This document shows, one piece after another, positions 51,101-59,291 of a DNA stretch of 64,000 nt. Source of the stretch: Thermomonas carbonis (GTDB lineage Bacteria > Pseudomonadota > Gammaproteobacteria > Xanthomonadales > Xanthomonadaceae); NCBI RefSeq assembly GCF_014396975.1, contig NZ_CP060719.1, positions 497,501 through 561,500 on the forward strand, in the 5' to 3' direction. The translations under genes were made by a program, and so were the position numbers. A model generated the notes under the pieces. The model was given only the letters and a program-made list of their open reading frames with translations. It was not told where the DNA came from and made no database searches. The first letter of the stretch is position 1. Each line of letters begins with the position of its first letter.

Positions 51101-51277
51101 TTCGGCGGTCGCGCCCGGCCAGATCGTGCGCACCACCATCGCCTTGAAGGTGAACGGCGGATCCTCGGACTGGCCCAGGTGCTTGTAAGACCACGCACCC
51201 AGCAGGCCGAGCATCAGGATCGCGTACAGCACGATGGTGCGGTTGCGCAGCGCCCATTCGGAAAGATTGAAGCGCAT
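48101..51277 (-). CDS. RND efflux permease
   Basis: An inner-membrane proton-driven exporter of the AcrB/HAE-1 type, 1058 residues. The first helix is at about 12-32, followed by a large periplasmic domain and helices from about 335. Proton-relay residues D402 and D403 are in LGLLVDDAIIAVEMM. The second half repeats the plan. The porter domain includes SRPGESQIIFIAKD. The substrate range cannot be told from sequence. It starts 6 bases after the adaptor gene on the minus strand. Confidence 0.93.
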   Translation of the reverse strand: MRFNLSEWALRNRTIVLYAILMLGLLGAWSYKHLGQSEDPPFTFKAMVVRTIWPGATAEEVSRQITDRIEKKLMETGQYEFIRAYSRPGESQIIFIAKDSLGSKDIPPLWYQVRKKVGDIKSSLPRDAIGPFFNDEFGDTFGNIYALTGEGFDYAVLKDYAERLELELQRVPDVGKVDLLGLQDEKIFIELSNTKLASLGIPLTDVQEALDQQNAVVPASYFETAGERVQMRVSGRFDSVQSIRDFPIRSGDRTFRLGEIATVTRGFSDPPAPRMRFMGEDAIGLAVSMRNGGDILKLGKSLETTFARLQKTLPTGMALRKVSDQPLAVTRSVDEFIKVLAEAVAIVLLVSFLSLGLRTGTVVALSIPLVLAMTFATMHWFGIGLHKISLGALVLALGLLVDDAIIAVEMMVVKIEQGFDRVKAAAFAWESTAFPMLTGTLVTAAGFLPIATAASSTGEYTRSIFQVVTIALLISWVAAVVFIPYLGYQLLEEQGAEAAPKGRIGRGFRRLRDAFASGARRIPRIGDALSDHITAKHHHEAAHDPYQTRFYRRFRGLVAWCVEYRKTVIAVTVVIFIVSLALFRFVPQQFFPSSTRLELMVDMELAEGASLKAAAAQAKKLEAMLQKQQGVESYVTYVGTGSPRFYLPLDQQLPAANFAQFVLLTHDIESREAVRQWLIDTAAPAFPELQVRVTRLENGPPVGYPVQFRVSGEHIDRVQAIARQVADKVRANPHVTNVNLDWNEPSKVVRLRIDQERARALGVSSAAVAKFLSGSLSGTSVSTYREGNEAIEILLRGPGEERERLGMLGSLAVPTASGKAVPLSQIATLEDGFEDGIVWHRNRLPTVTVRADIYGKELPASVMAQIGPTLDDIHMALPSGYLLQVGGTVEDSARGQNSVNAGMPLFVLVVTTLLMLQLRSFSRVLLVWLTAPLGLIGVSLFLLVLRVPFGFVAMLGTIALFGMIMRNSVILVDQIEQDIAHGSAPWDAISDATVRRFRPIVLTALAAVLAMIPLSRSVFFGPMAVAIMGGLIVATALTLLFLPALYAAWFRVKPPQAA

Positions 51278-51283
51278 GGCCGC

Positions 51284-52390
51284 TTACTTCGCCGCCGTCG
51301 CGGTGGCGGCCATCTCTGGCGCGGCATTGCCCAGCACCGGGCGGTTGTCGCGATCCACCGGCGACACCAATTGTCCCTCGCGCAGCAGATGCCCACCGGC
51401 CGCAACGATCCACGCATTCGCATCCACGCCGCCCAGCAGCGGCACCATGCCCTCCGCGTAGGCACCGAGTCGGACGGGCGCGAGACGCACGCGTCGCGAT
51501 TTCGGATCGACCACCCACAGCGACGCCGGCTTGCCATCCGCCGCGCGTTGCACCGCCGACAGCGGCACCCGCAGCGCGGCGCGCTCGCCCGACTGCGCCA
51601 TGTAGACGCGCGCACTCTGGCCAAGTTCGACCGCATTCGCCGCTTCGCCTTCCAGTGCGACACGCGCGGCAAAGGTGCGCGCTTGCGGATCGGCGGCCGG
51701 CGAAATCTCGCGCACGCGGCCCGGCAACAACTGACCCGGCGCACTCCACAACTCCACCATGACCTGCTGTCCCACGCTGACTTCGCGAATGCGCGATTCC
51801 GGCAGCGCGATCGCGACCTCGCGGCCGGCATCGCCGGCCAGCATGTAGATCGCCTGCCCGGCGGCGACGGTCTGCCCGGCTTCAGCGGAGCGCGTTGCGA
51901 TCACGCCATCGCGCGGCGCATGCAGGCGCGTGTAGGCGGACTGGTTGCGGGTCAGTTCGTACTGCGCGCGCGCGGCGCGATATGCCGCCTGCTGCGCGTC
52001 GAAGGTGGACTGGCTGACCAGTTTTTGCGCGACCAGCTTGCGATAGCGCTCCAGGTCGCCGCCGATGCGGGTCATTTCCGCCTGGGCGGCACTGGCCTGC
52101 AGGGCGGCATCGCCGGGATCGAGTTCGGCCAGCAGCTGGCCGCGCTGGACGCGATCGCCGGCATCGACCAAACGCTTCACCAGATTGCCGCCGACGCGGA
52201 ACGACAGCGGGCTTTCGTTGCGTGCGCGGATGTCGCCGGCATAGGCCGCCGGCGCGGTGTCGGCACCCGCGGCGGGATGCACGACCAGCACCGGGCGCGG
52301 GGCTTCGACGACGGGCTCCTGCCCGCCGCAGGCCGCGAGTGTCGCCAGCAATGCCATCCCCAGCAGCACACGCATGCGGTCTGCGATCAT
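51284..52390 (-). CDS. RND efflux periplasmic adaptor lipoprotein
   Basis: A 368-residue membrane-fusion protein. The lipobox LAAC places the lipidated cysteine at C21. The lipoyl halves flank a helical hairpin: GDRVQRGQLLAELDPGDAAL, then a helical stretch (ERYRKLVAQKLVSQSTFDA), then APRDGVIATRSAEAGQTVAAGQ. Beta-barrel and membrane-proximal domains follow. The start ATG 52390 and the in-frame ATG 52375 are both possible. It forms an operon with the permease and is divergent from a TetR gene. Confidence 0.92.
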   Translation of the reverse strand: MIADRMRVLLGMALLATLAACGGQEPVVEAPRPVLVVHPAAGADTAPAAYAGDIRARNESPLSFRVGGNLVKRLVDAGDRVQRGQLLAELDPGDAALQASAAQAEMTRIGGDLERYRKLVAQKLVSQSTFDAQQAAYRAARAQYELTRNQSAYTRLHAPRDGVIATRSAEAGQTVAAGQAIYMLAGDAGREVAIALPESRIREVSVGQQVMVELWSAPGQLLPGRVREISPAADPQARTFAARVALEGEAANAVELGQSARVYMAQSGERAALRVPLSAVQRAADGKPASLWVVDPKSRRVRLAPVRLGAYAEGMVPLLGGVDANAWIVAAGGHLLREGQLVSPVDRDNRPVLGNAAPEMAATATAAK

Positions 52391-52444
52391 CCCCGTTCCC
52401 CTTCACTTTGCTGGCTTGCGCCATTATTGGACTGGTCAGTAGAG

Positions 52445-52475
52445 TATAAATATCGAACCGAATAGTCTAGTATTC
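52445..52475. promoter_or_regulatory. Promoter/operator of the TetR-RND divergent pair
   Basis: The spacer holds a TATAAA hexamer (52445-52450) and a 16-base imperfect palindrome GAATAGTCTAGTATTC (52460-52475), ending five bases before the tetR ATG. The palindrome's outer five bases pair exactly. It is a natural site for TetR autoregulation. A second imperfect palindrome, ACTGGTCAGT, lies just upstream at 52431-52440. Confidence 0.5.
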
Positions 52476-52480
52476 CCGCC

Positions 52481-53155
52481 ATGTCATCACGTCCCGCGAA
52501 AACCCCCGCCGAAGCCGCCCCCGACGTGGCTCCCAAGCCTGCCGGTCCCGGCCGTCCGAAAGACCCGGGCAAACGTGCGGCGATCCTCGATGCCGCCAAG
52601 CGGATGTTCGTCAGCCATGGCTTCGACGGCGTCAGCATGGACCAGATCGCCAGCGAGGCCGGCGTCTCCAAGCTGACCGTCTACAGCCACTTCGGCGACA
52701 AGGAGAGCCTGTTCGCCGAGGCCGTGCGCGCGCATTGCGAGCAAGGGATGCCGACCCGCCTGTTCGAGGCCGATCCGACCATGCCGCTGCGCGAACGCCT
52801 GGCCTCGATCGGCAAGGCGTTCTTCGCGATGGTGATGACGCCCGAGGCGATCGCCGGGCATCGCATCCTGTGCTCGCCCCAGGTCGCCACCAGCACCATG
52901 CCCGAAGTGTTCTGGGAAGCCGGCCCGCAACGCGTGCACAACTCCTTCACCGATCTGCTGGAGCGTCGCATCGCCGCCGGCGACCTGGAGATCGACGACA
53001 CCGATCGCGCGGCCGCGCAGTTCTTCACCCTGCTCAAGGGCGAAGCGCATGCGAAGGCCGTGTTCGGCTATTGCTGCAACAGGCGTCAGGACACGCCGGA
53101 TCAGCATGTGGATGCCGTGGTCGAGTTGTTCCTGCGCGCGTATGCCCGCCGTTGA
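52481..53155 (+). CDS. TetR-family repressor of the RND efflux operon
   Basis: A 224-residue regulator. After a 30-residue Pro/Ala-rich start the TetR HTH follows (AAILDAAKRMFVSHGF, SMDQIASEAGVSKLTVYSHF, GDKESLFAEAV), then a C-terminal ligand domain with IAGHRILCSP. Divergent arrangement to the adaptor and permease genes is typical of a local repressor relieved by a pump substrate; this is inferred from position. Confidence 0.9.
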   Translation: MSSRPAKTPAEAAPDVAPKPAGPGRPKDPGKRAAILDAAKRMFVSHGFDGVSMDQIASEAGVSKLTVYSHFGDKESLFAEAVRAHCEQGMPTRLFEADPTMPLRERLASIGKAFFAMVMTPEAIAGHRILCSPQVATSTMPEVFWEAGPQRVHNSFTDLLERRIAAGDLEIDDTDRAAAQFFTLLKGEAHAKAVFGYCCNRRQDTPDQHVDAVVELFLRAYARR

Positions 53156-53287
53156 ACCCGTCACTGCTGCGTCGTTGGTGCCGGTGACTTCCGGCACTGC
53201 GTACCGGTGTCCTAGCACAGCCACACTGCCGACCATGAAATGCGCCGCCGTTACAATGGCCGGCTCGACGCCACGGACCTTTCCCGC

Positions 53288-53941
53288 ATGAACATCGACT
53301 TCGCCCGCGCCCGCGAAACCATGGTGGAACAACAGGTTCGCCCGTGGGATGTGCTGGACGCGCGGGTGCTGGAGACCATCGCCACGCTGCCGCGCGAGGC
53401 CTTCGTGCCGCAGGCCGTGCGCAGCCTGGCCTATGCCGATACCGAGCTGCCGCTGGGGCATGGCGAGACCATGATGAAGCCGGTGCTGGAAGGCCGCACA
53501 CTGCAGTCGCTGCTCCCGCAAGCGCATGAATCGGTACTCGAAATCGGTACCGGCAGCGGCTATCTCACCGCCTGCCTGGCGCACCTTTGCCGCGAAGTCG
53601 TCAGCCTGGAGCAGCACGCCGACCTGGCCGATGCCGCCCGCGCGCGATTGGCCGCACAGTGCATCGCCAATGCAGACGTGGTGGTGGCGGATGCATTCGC
53701 CTGGACCACCGATCGCAGCTTCGACGCCATCTGCATCACCGCCGCAGTGGAACGGGTGCCCGCGCGCTTCACCGACTGGCTGAAGCCAGGTGGCCGTCTG
53801 TTCGTGGTGCGTGGCCGCTCGCCGGCGATGGAAGCGGTGCTGGTCCATCGCGATGTCAACGCACTGCGCACCGACTCGTTGTTCGAGACCGACCTGTCGT
53901 ACCTGGCAGGTGCCGCACCGGCACCCGCCTTCATTCTCTAA
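53288..53941 (+). CDS. Protein-L-isoaspartate O-methyltransferase family
   Basis: A 217-residue SAM-dependent enzyme of the PCMT family, which tags isoaspartyl residues for repair. Motif I is VLEIGTGSGYLTA, after the upstream GHGETMMKP; CREVVSLEQH and FDAICITAAVERVP follow. The N-terminal MVEQQVRPWDVLD is typical of the shorter proteobacterial branch seen in front of tolC in Xanthomonas. A TACAAT at 53252-53257 could be its -10. It is 35 bases upstream of the TolC gene. Confidence 0.88.
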   Translation: MNIDFARARETMVEQQVRPWDVLDARVLETIATLPREAFVPQAVRSLAYADTELPLGHGETMMKPVLEGRTLQSLLPQAHESVLEIGTGSGYLTACLAHLCREVVSLEQHADLADAARARLAAQCIANADVVVADAFAWTTDRSFDAICITAAVERVPARFTDWLKPGGRLFVVRGRSPAMEAVLVHRDVNALRTDSLFETDLSYLAGAAPAPAFIL

Positions 53942-53976
53942 AGCCTCCCCAGGACATCCCGCAAGGATCTGCCCCT

Positions 53977-55329
53977 ATGTCGCGTCGCCCGCTTGCCCTC
54001 GCCCTTGTCCTTGCCCTGCTGCCCGCCGCGGCGCAGGCGGACGACCTGCTGCAGAGCTACACGAATGCACGCAACAGCGACCCGCAATACGCGGCCGCCG
54101 AATCCAACCGCGCCATCGCCGCCGAGCGTCCGGTGCAGGCACGCGCCGTGCTGTTGCCGCAGGTGAACGGCTCGGTCGGCTACGACCTCGCCAATCGCGG
54201 CGACATCGATGACGACGGCGACAGCGACGGCACCTCTCGCAGCGCCAGCTGGGGCCTGAGTGGTTCGCAGTCGATCTTCGATTACGGCAACTACACCGCA
54301 TTGCGCGCCGCCAAGGCGCTGGATCGCGCGGGTGGCTTCGACCTGGAAGCGGCCGGCCTCAACCTGATCACCCGCACCTCCGCCGCCTACTTCAACGTGC
54401 TGGTGCAGCTGGAAACGCTGTCCGCCGCCGAAGCAGCCGAAACCGCGCTCAAGAAGCAGTTCGACTTCGCCAGCAAGCGACTGGAAGTCGGTCTGGCCCC
54501 GATCACCGATGTGCATGAAGCACGCGCGCAATACGACGGTGCCCGCGCCAACACCATCCTGGCTCGCAACGCGGTGCAGGACGCCTACCAGGCGCTGGTC
54601 GAGATCACCGGCGAACCGGTCGCCAGTCTCAAGGGACTGCCGGACGACTTCAAGCCGGCTCTGCCGGAAGCCCTCGACGTCGAGGGCTGGGTCGCCACCG
54701 CGCTTGCAACGAATCCTTCGCTGAAGGCACAGGCCGCCGATCTCGAAGCCGCCGAGCACAACATCGCAACCGCGCGTTCGGGCCACTACCCGACGCTTGG
54801 CCTGCGCGCCTCCTATGGCAAGGCCCTCCCCGGTCTGTACGACAACCCGTCCTTCTTCGGCAACAACGACGCCAACACCAGCGTCGGCCTGACCCTGAGC
54901 ATTCCGATCTTCTCCGGCTTCGCCACCCAGTCCAATGTGCGCAGCGCGTTGGCCCAGCGCGACATCTCGCGCGATCAGCTGGAACAGCAGCGCCGCGCAC
55001 TGGAGCGCAACACCCGCAATGCCTATCAGGGGCTTGTGGCCGGTATCAGCGAAGTCGAGGCCCGCCGCTTGGCGCTGTTCTCGGCGCAGAGCGCGTATGA
55101 AGCATCGCAGGTTGGTCTGGAAGTCGGCACCCGCACCGTGCTGGACGTACTGAACAACCAGCGCACGCTGTTCTCGGCGCAGCAGGCCTACGCGCAGTCG
55201 AAGTACAACTTCCTGCAGAGCCGCCTGCTGCTGGAACAGGCCGCCGGCACCCTGGAAATTTCCGACGTGGAAGACGTCAACCGCCTTCTGACCACCGACG
55301 AGTCGGTCGCCAAGGTCATCGCGCAGTAA
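53977..55329 (+). CDS. tolC: TolC-family outer-membrane efflux channel
   Basis: The 450-residue protein has a signal peptide (cleavage near AQA, residue 21) and two repeated coiled-coil halves of the TolC fold: TALKKQFDFASKRLEVGLA with ITDVHEARAQYD in the first, SAQSAYEASQVGLEVGTRT with VLDVLNNQRTLFSAQQAYAQ in the second. PVASLKGLP marks the connecting region. It is the exit duct for tripartite exporters and lies close to the RND pump. AAGGA precedes ATG 53977. Confidence 0.95.
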   Translation: MSRRPLALALVLALLPAAAQADDLLQSYTNARNSDPQYAAAESNRAIAAERPVQARAVLLPQVNGSVGYDLANRGDIDDDGDSDGTSRSASWGLSGSQSIFDYGNYTALRAAKALDRAGGFDLEAAGLNLITRTSAAYFNVLVQLETLSAAEAAETALKKQFDFASKRLEVGLAPITDVHEARAQYDGARANTILARNAVQDAYQALVEITGEPVASLKGLPDDFKPALPEALDVEGWVATALATNPSLKAQAADLEAAEHNIATARSGHYPTLGLRASYGKALPGLYDNPSFFGNNDANTSVGLTLSIPIFSGFATQSNVRSALAQRDISRDQLEQQRRALERNTRNAYQGLVAGISEVEARRLALFSAQSAYEASQVGLEVGTRTVLDVLNNQRTLFSAQQAYAQSKYNFLQSRLLLEQAAGTLEISDVEDVNRLLTTDESVAKVIAQ

Positions 55330-55395
55330 TCGCGGCTGCAAGCCGCTTACACCAGATCATTGCCGCCCCGAGCGGGAGCGGCCTACCGCCGCGAT
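55329..55395. repeat. Paired REP-like palindromes between tolC and waaA
   Basis: On the minus strand a GTAG (55383-55386) is followed by an imperfect 8-bp hairpin (55362-55382). A second, opposite hairpin (GCGGCT 55332-55337 with AGCCGC 55341-55346) lies at the other end. The outer ends pair too (ATCGCGG with CCGCGAT). This is the pattern of GTAG-headed repetitive extragenic palindromes in inverted pairs. The site is between convergent genes. Confidence 0.55.
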
Positions 55396-55405
55396 CTGTT
55401 GCCCA

Positions 55406-56695
55406 TCACTTCGGCAGCGCCGGTTCGATCAGGGTGACGGTGCGCGCCAGTGCACCGCGCCCGTCCTCCAGCAAGCGTGACGCATTCGCCGCCAGTTGCA
55501 GGCGTGCCGGTTCGTCCGCGAACAGCGCCTGCAGCGCATGCGCCAACCCGCTTGCATCATCGACCACCCGCATCGCCTCCGCCTCGCGCAGGCGGCGCGC
55601 GATGTCGGCGAAGTTGTGCAGGTGCGGGCCAGTGAGGATCGCGGTGCCGGTCGCCGCCGGCTCCAGCAGGTTGTGCCCGCCGACCGGCTGCAGGCTGCCG
55701 CCGACGAAGGCGATGCCGGCGCAGGCATAGAAGCGCACCAGTTCGCCCAGGGTATCCACCACGAATACTTCGGTTCCACGCCCGGGCCACGAGTCCGTGC
55801 TGCGCGTGGCCACCGCGAAGCCGGCGGCCGTCGCCCGATCGGCTACCGCACGAAAGCGCTCCGGATGCCGCGGTGCCCACAGCAGCAGGGCATCGGGCTG
55901 CGACTGGCGCAGCAGCCGATGTGCATCCAGCACCGCTGCCTCTTCGTCCTCGTGGGTGCTGGCGGCGATCCACACCGGGCCGGTGCCACTGCGATGCGTG
56001 GCGAACTCGGCGGCGAAGGCAGCGGCATCGACCGGGGCCATGTCGAACTTCAGGTTGCCGCCGACCTGCACCCGTTCCGGCTGCGCGCCGAGCATGACGA
56101 AGCGGCGGGCGTCGTCGCGCGATTGCGCGGCCACCAGTTGCACCGTGCGCAGCGCGCGACGGATCAACGGGGCGAGCACGCGGTAGCCGCGCAGCGAACG
56201 CGCCGACAACCGCGCGTTGAGGATGTGGGTGGGAATGCCACGGTCGCGGCAGCCGAACAGCAGATTCGGCCAGAGTTCGGTTTCCACGATCAGCGCCAGC
56301 GCCGGGCGGAAATGATCGAGGAAGCGCCCCACCGCACCCGGCAGGTCGTAGGGCAGGTACACATGGGTGACCGCATCGCCCCACAGCGCGCGCACGCGCT
56401 CCGAGCCGGTCGGGGTGATGGTGGTCACCACCAGCCGCAGGTCGGGCCGCAACCGGCGCAGGCGGTCGATCAGCGGTGCCGCGGCATTGACCTCGCCCAC
56501 CGAGACCGCATGTAGCCACAACGGCGCCGACGGACCGCGCTCCGGATAGTTGGCGTAGCGCTCGCTCCAGCGATGGAAGTACGCGCGCTGGCGGAAACCG
56601 CGCCAGATCAGGTGATAGAGGGTGATCGGGACGAGCACGTACAGCGCGGCCGAATAGAGGCCGCGCAAGACGCGTTCGGTGAAGTCGGCCCGCAT
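55406..56695 (-). CDS. waaA: Kdo transferase WaaA (KdtA)
   Basis: WaaA adds Kdo sugars to lipid IVA at the inner membrane, starting the LPS core. The 429-residue product has an N-terminal membrane anchor (YSAALYVLVPITLYHLIW), the WLHAVSVGEVNAAAPLI motif, TTITPTGSERVR, the VETELWPNLL segment, and the C-terminal GGHNLLEPAATGTAI. ATG 56695 is the start consistent with the family; the extra upstream frame has no homology. It is divergent from an acyltransferase gene, with only 44 bases between. Confidence 0.96.
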   Translation of the reverse strand: MRADFTERVLRGLYSAALYVLVPITLYHLIWRGFRQRAYFHRWSERYANYPERGPSAPLWLHAVSVGEVNAAAPLIDRLRRLRPDLRLVVTTITPTGSERVRALWGDAVTHVYLPYDLPGAVGRFLDHFRPALALIVETELWPNLLFGCRDRGIPTHILNARLSARSLRGYRVLAPLIRRALRTVQLVAAQSRDDARRFVMLGAQPERVQVGGNLKFDMAPVDAAAFAAEFATHRSGTGPVWIAASTHEDEEAAVLDAHRLLRQSQPDALLLWAPRHPERFRAVADRATAAGFAVATRSTDSWPGRGTEVFVVDTLGELVRFYACAGIAFVGGSLQPVGGHNLLEPAATGTAILTGPHLHNFADIARRLREAEAMRVVDDASGLAHALQALFADEPARLQLAANASRLLEDGRGALARTVTLIEPALPK

Positions 56696-56739
56696 CGCGA
56701 CAGGATAGCGAAGCCGCGCGCGCCAGTAGAATCCCCCGA

Positions 56740-57657
56740 ATGAACGATGTCGTCCGCACACCGCCGCCTCGTGGCCCACGCCACTGGCCCGCGTGGCTGG
56801 GCATCGGCATCGCCGCACTGCTGGCGCGGCTGCCGTGGTCGCTGCAGCGCGTGCTGGGCCGCGGCATCGGCAGGCTGTTGATGGCGTTGCTCGGCAGCCG
56901 TCGGCGCGTCGCCGCGCGCAACATCGCCCTGTGTTTCCCGGAACTGGATGTCGTTGCGCAAGCCGCGCTGCTGCGCCGCAGTTTCGAGGAACTCGGCATC
57001 GGCCTGTTCGAATTCGCGCGGGCCTGGTGGGGCTCGGTCGAACCGATGCGCGGCAAGGTCGTTGTCGAAGGACTGGAGCATCTCGAAGCCGCGCGTGCCG
57101 GCGGCCGCGGGGTGATCATCATTTCCGGGCACTTCATCACCCTGGAACTGGCGGCGCGGCTGATGTGCGACCACGCGCCGCTGGCCGGCATGTACCGCCC
57201 GCACGACGGCGCGGTGATGGAATGGGCGGTGCTGCGCGGACGCCTGCGCTATGCAAGCGCGATGTTCACCCGCGAGGAACTGCGCCCCGCGTTGCGCCAC
57301 CTCAAGCAGGGCGGGCTGCTGTGGTTCGCGCCCGACCAGGACACCCGCCGCGGCGACAGCGTGTTCGTGCCGTTCTTCGGCCGGCCCGCGTACAGCCTGA
57401 CCTCGACCCACCAACTCGCGCGCTTGTCCGGCGCGGCGGTACTCGGCTTCGCCCATGTGCGCCACGACGACGGCAGCTACACGCTGCGACTGACGCCTGC
57501 GTTCGAGGCGTTTCCTTCGGCCGATGCGACCGCCGACACCGCGCGGGTGATGACCGCGATCGAGACGATGATCCGCGCCGCGCCGACGCAATACCTGTGG
57601 ATCCACCGTCGCTTCAAGCACCAGCCCGACCAGCCCGACAACGCGCTTTACCGATAG
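56740..57657 (+). CDS. Lipid A biosynthesis acyltransferase (LpxL/HtrB family)
   Basis: A 305-residue inner-membrane acyltransferase that transfers a secondary fatty acid to Kdo2-lipid IVA. The catalytic HX4E motif is in SGHFITLELAAR, preceded by RVAARNIALCFPEL and followed by MYRPHDGAVMEW, DQDTRRGDSVFVPFFG and IHRRFK. The latter are LpxL/LpxM signatures. A hydrophobic stretch near residues 18-34 anchors it. It is divergent from waaA and its 3' end overlaps the next acyltransferase gene by 10 bases, tail to tail. Confidence 0.93.
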   Translation: MNDVVRTPPPRGPRHWPAWLGIGIAALLARLPWSLQRVLGRGIGRLLMALLGSRRRVAARNIALCFPELDVVAQAALLRRSFEELGIGLFEFARAWWGSVEPMRGKVVVEGLEHLEAARAGGRGVIIISGHFITLELAARLMCDHAPLAGMYRPHDGAVMEWAVLRGRLRYASAMFTREELRPALRHLKQGGLLWFAPDQDTRRGDSVFVPFFGRPAYSLTSTHQLARLSGAAVLGFAHVRHDDGSYTLRLTPAFEAFPSADATADTARVMTAIETMIRAAPTQYLWIHRRFKHQPDQPDNALYR

Positions 57658-58529
57658 ACCGGCAGTTCGCCCGGCGGGCGCGTCTTGAATCGCCGATGCA
57701 CCCACAGGTACTGCTCGGGTGCCGCCTGCAGGCGCTCGCCGATCCACGTCATGTAACGTGCCGCCGTTTCGGTGTCGTCTGCGCCTGGCCAGCCCTCCCA
57801 GGCCGGTTGCAGGTCGATGTGCTGGCGGCCGTCGGCATCGCGCCGCGCCCACATCAACAGCACGCGCCCACCAGACCGCTGCAGCACGCCGCCGATCGCC
57901 CCCAGCGTGGCCGCCTGCACGCCCAGGAACGGCACGAACACGGTGCGCCGCGCCGCATTCTGGTCGGGCACGTAGAACACGCCATGCCCGGCGCGCACGG
58001 CCGCAGTGAAGCCGGCTATGTCCTTCTTGTCGTAAGTCTTGCCGGCATACGTGCTACGGGCTTCCGCGATGACGGCCTCGATGCAGGGATCGTTGTTGCG
58101 ACGGACCAGGATCGGCATCGGCTGGCCGCTGGCATCGGCGACATGGCGCATCGCCAGTTCGATGCCGTCGTAGTGCGCGCCGACCACCACCACGCCGCGT
58201 CCTTCCGCCATTGCCGCATGCAAATGTTCAAGGCCGACGATGTGCGCGTGCGCGGTCAGTTGCGCAGGCGTGGCGAACCAGCCGCGCAGGGTTTCCAGCA
58301 CGCCGGTGGTGTTCGAGACCAGCGTGTTCGCCAACAACGCCTTGCGCGCGGCATCGTCCAGTTGCGGGAAACACAATTCGATATTGGTCGCGGCAATCCG
58401 CCGGCGCTTCGCATTGATCCATGGCAATCGCGTCAGCCCGCGCGCCAATGCCTGCGCTTTCGCCGGCGAGCGCCCGGCGACCCACCGACCCAGCGCCGCG
58501 AATGCGCGGCCATGCCAGCAACGCGTCAT
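57648..58529 (-). CDS. Lipid A biosynthesis acyltransferase-like protein (second copy)
   Basis: A 293-residue member of the same LpxL/LpxM family. RRIAATNIELCFPQLD, the HX4E motif in VGAHYDGIELAMRH, DQNAARRTVFVPFLG and VHRRFKTRPPGE are all present, so it should be active. The N-terminal hydrophobic anchor is weaker than in its neighbour. It is the last gene of the glycosyltransferase operon and overlaps the upstream GT2 stop (ATGA). The two acyltransferases probably add different chains, or act at different positions. Confidence 0.9.
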   Translation of the reverse strand: MTRCWHGRAFAALGRWVAGRSPAKAQALARGLTRLPWINAKRRRIAATNIELCFPQLDDAARKALLANTLVSNTTGVLETLRGWFATPAQLTAHAHIVGLEHLHAAMAEGRGVVVVGAHYDGIELAMRHVADASGQPMPILVRRNNDPCIEAVIAEARSTYAGKTYDKKDIAGFTAAVRAGHGVFYVPDQNAARRTVFVPFLGVQAATLGAIGGVLQRSGGRVLLMWARRDADGRQHIDLQPAWEGWPGADDTETAARYMTWIGERLQAAPEQYLWVHRRFKTRPPGELPVYR

Positions 58530-59290
58530 GCGCGCGGGCCGCGGCCGGGATCGCGCGTCGCTTCCAGCACTTTGGCGTACTTGAGGAACGCGTAGAACGC
58601 CTGTGTGCGCGCGGCGAAATAACCGGCCCAGCCGTTGAGGAAATAACGCTTGCCGAGATACAGCTTGAGGAACACCAGCGGCGGATACAGCAGCAATCGC
58701 AGGCCGATGAAGCGCACGCGTCGTTCGCGCTTGTGTTCGACCAGTCCGCTCGAATAACGGTTGACCTTGTCGACGCGATCCGCGAGTCGTGGCTCGCCGT
58801 AATGGCGGAACGGCGCATCCAGGTCGATGACGGTGCCGTCCACCACCGGCGCCGCATGCACCGGCACCATGTTCATGCGCCCGTGCGCCTTGCGGAACAG
58901 CCGCAGCTGCCAGTTGGGCCGCGTCGCCGGATGCGGCCAGCGCCAGAACAGCCATTCGCGCCGCGGCAGGCGATAGCCATCGGCGCGCGGCGCGGCGAGC
59001 TCGCGCTGGATCGTCGCGCGGCCGTCCTCGGCCAGCGATTCGTCGGCATCCAGCAACAGGATCCACTCGCCTTGCGCCAGTTCGATCGCCGCCTGTTTCT
59101 GCGGGCCGTAACCGGCGAACGGCTGCGTCGCGATGCGCGCGCCGTGCTTCGACGCGATCTCCAGGGTGGCATCGGTCGAACCCGAATCCAGCAGCACGAT
59201 TTCATCGCAGAAACGCAGGCTGGCCAGGCACGCATCCAGCGTGGCCGCGTTGTCCAGCGTGGTCACCACCGCCGAGATGCGCAACGACAT
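58526..59290 (-). CDS. Family 2 glycosyltransferase, LPS core type (WaaE/KdtX-like)
   Basis: A 254-residue transferase with the GT-A fold: ISAVVTTLDNAATLDACLAS, then the DSGSTDAT loop and the metal motif LLLDADE. The stretch from ADGYRLPRREWLFWRWPHPA to DLDAPFRHYGEPRL is typical of the LPS-core branch that adds a sugar to Kdo or heptose. ATG 59290 is chosen by family start. It is one base from the O-antigen ligase stop and overlaps the next acyltransferase start. Confidence 0.9.
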   Translation of the reverse strand: MSLRISAVVTTLDNAATLDACLASLRFCDEIVLLDSGSTDATLEIASKHGARIATQPFAGYGPQKQAAIELAQGEWILLLDADESLAEDGRATIQRELAAPRADGYRLPRREWLFWRWPHPATRPNWQLRLFRKAHGRMNMVPVHAAPVVDGTVIDLDAPFRHYGEPRLADRVDKVNRYSSGLVEHKRERRVRFIGLRLLLYPPLVFLKLYLGKRYFLNGWAGYFAARTQAFYAFLKYAKVLEATRDPGRGPRA

Positions 59291-59291
59291 C

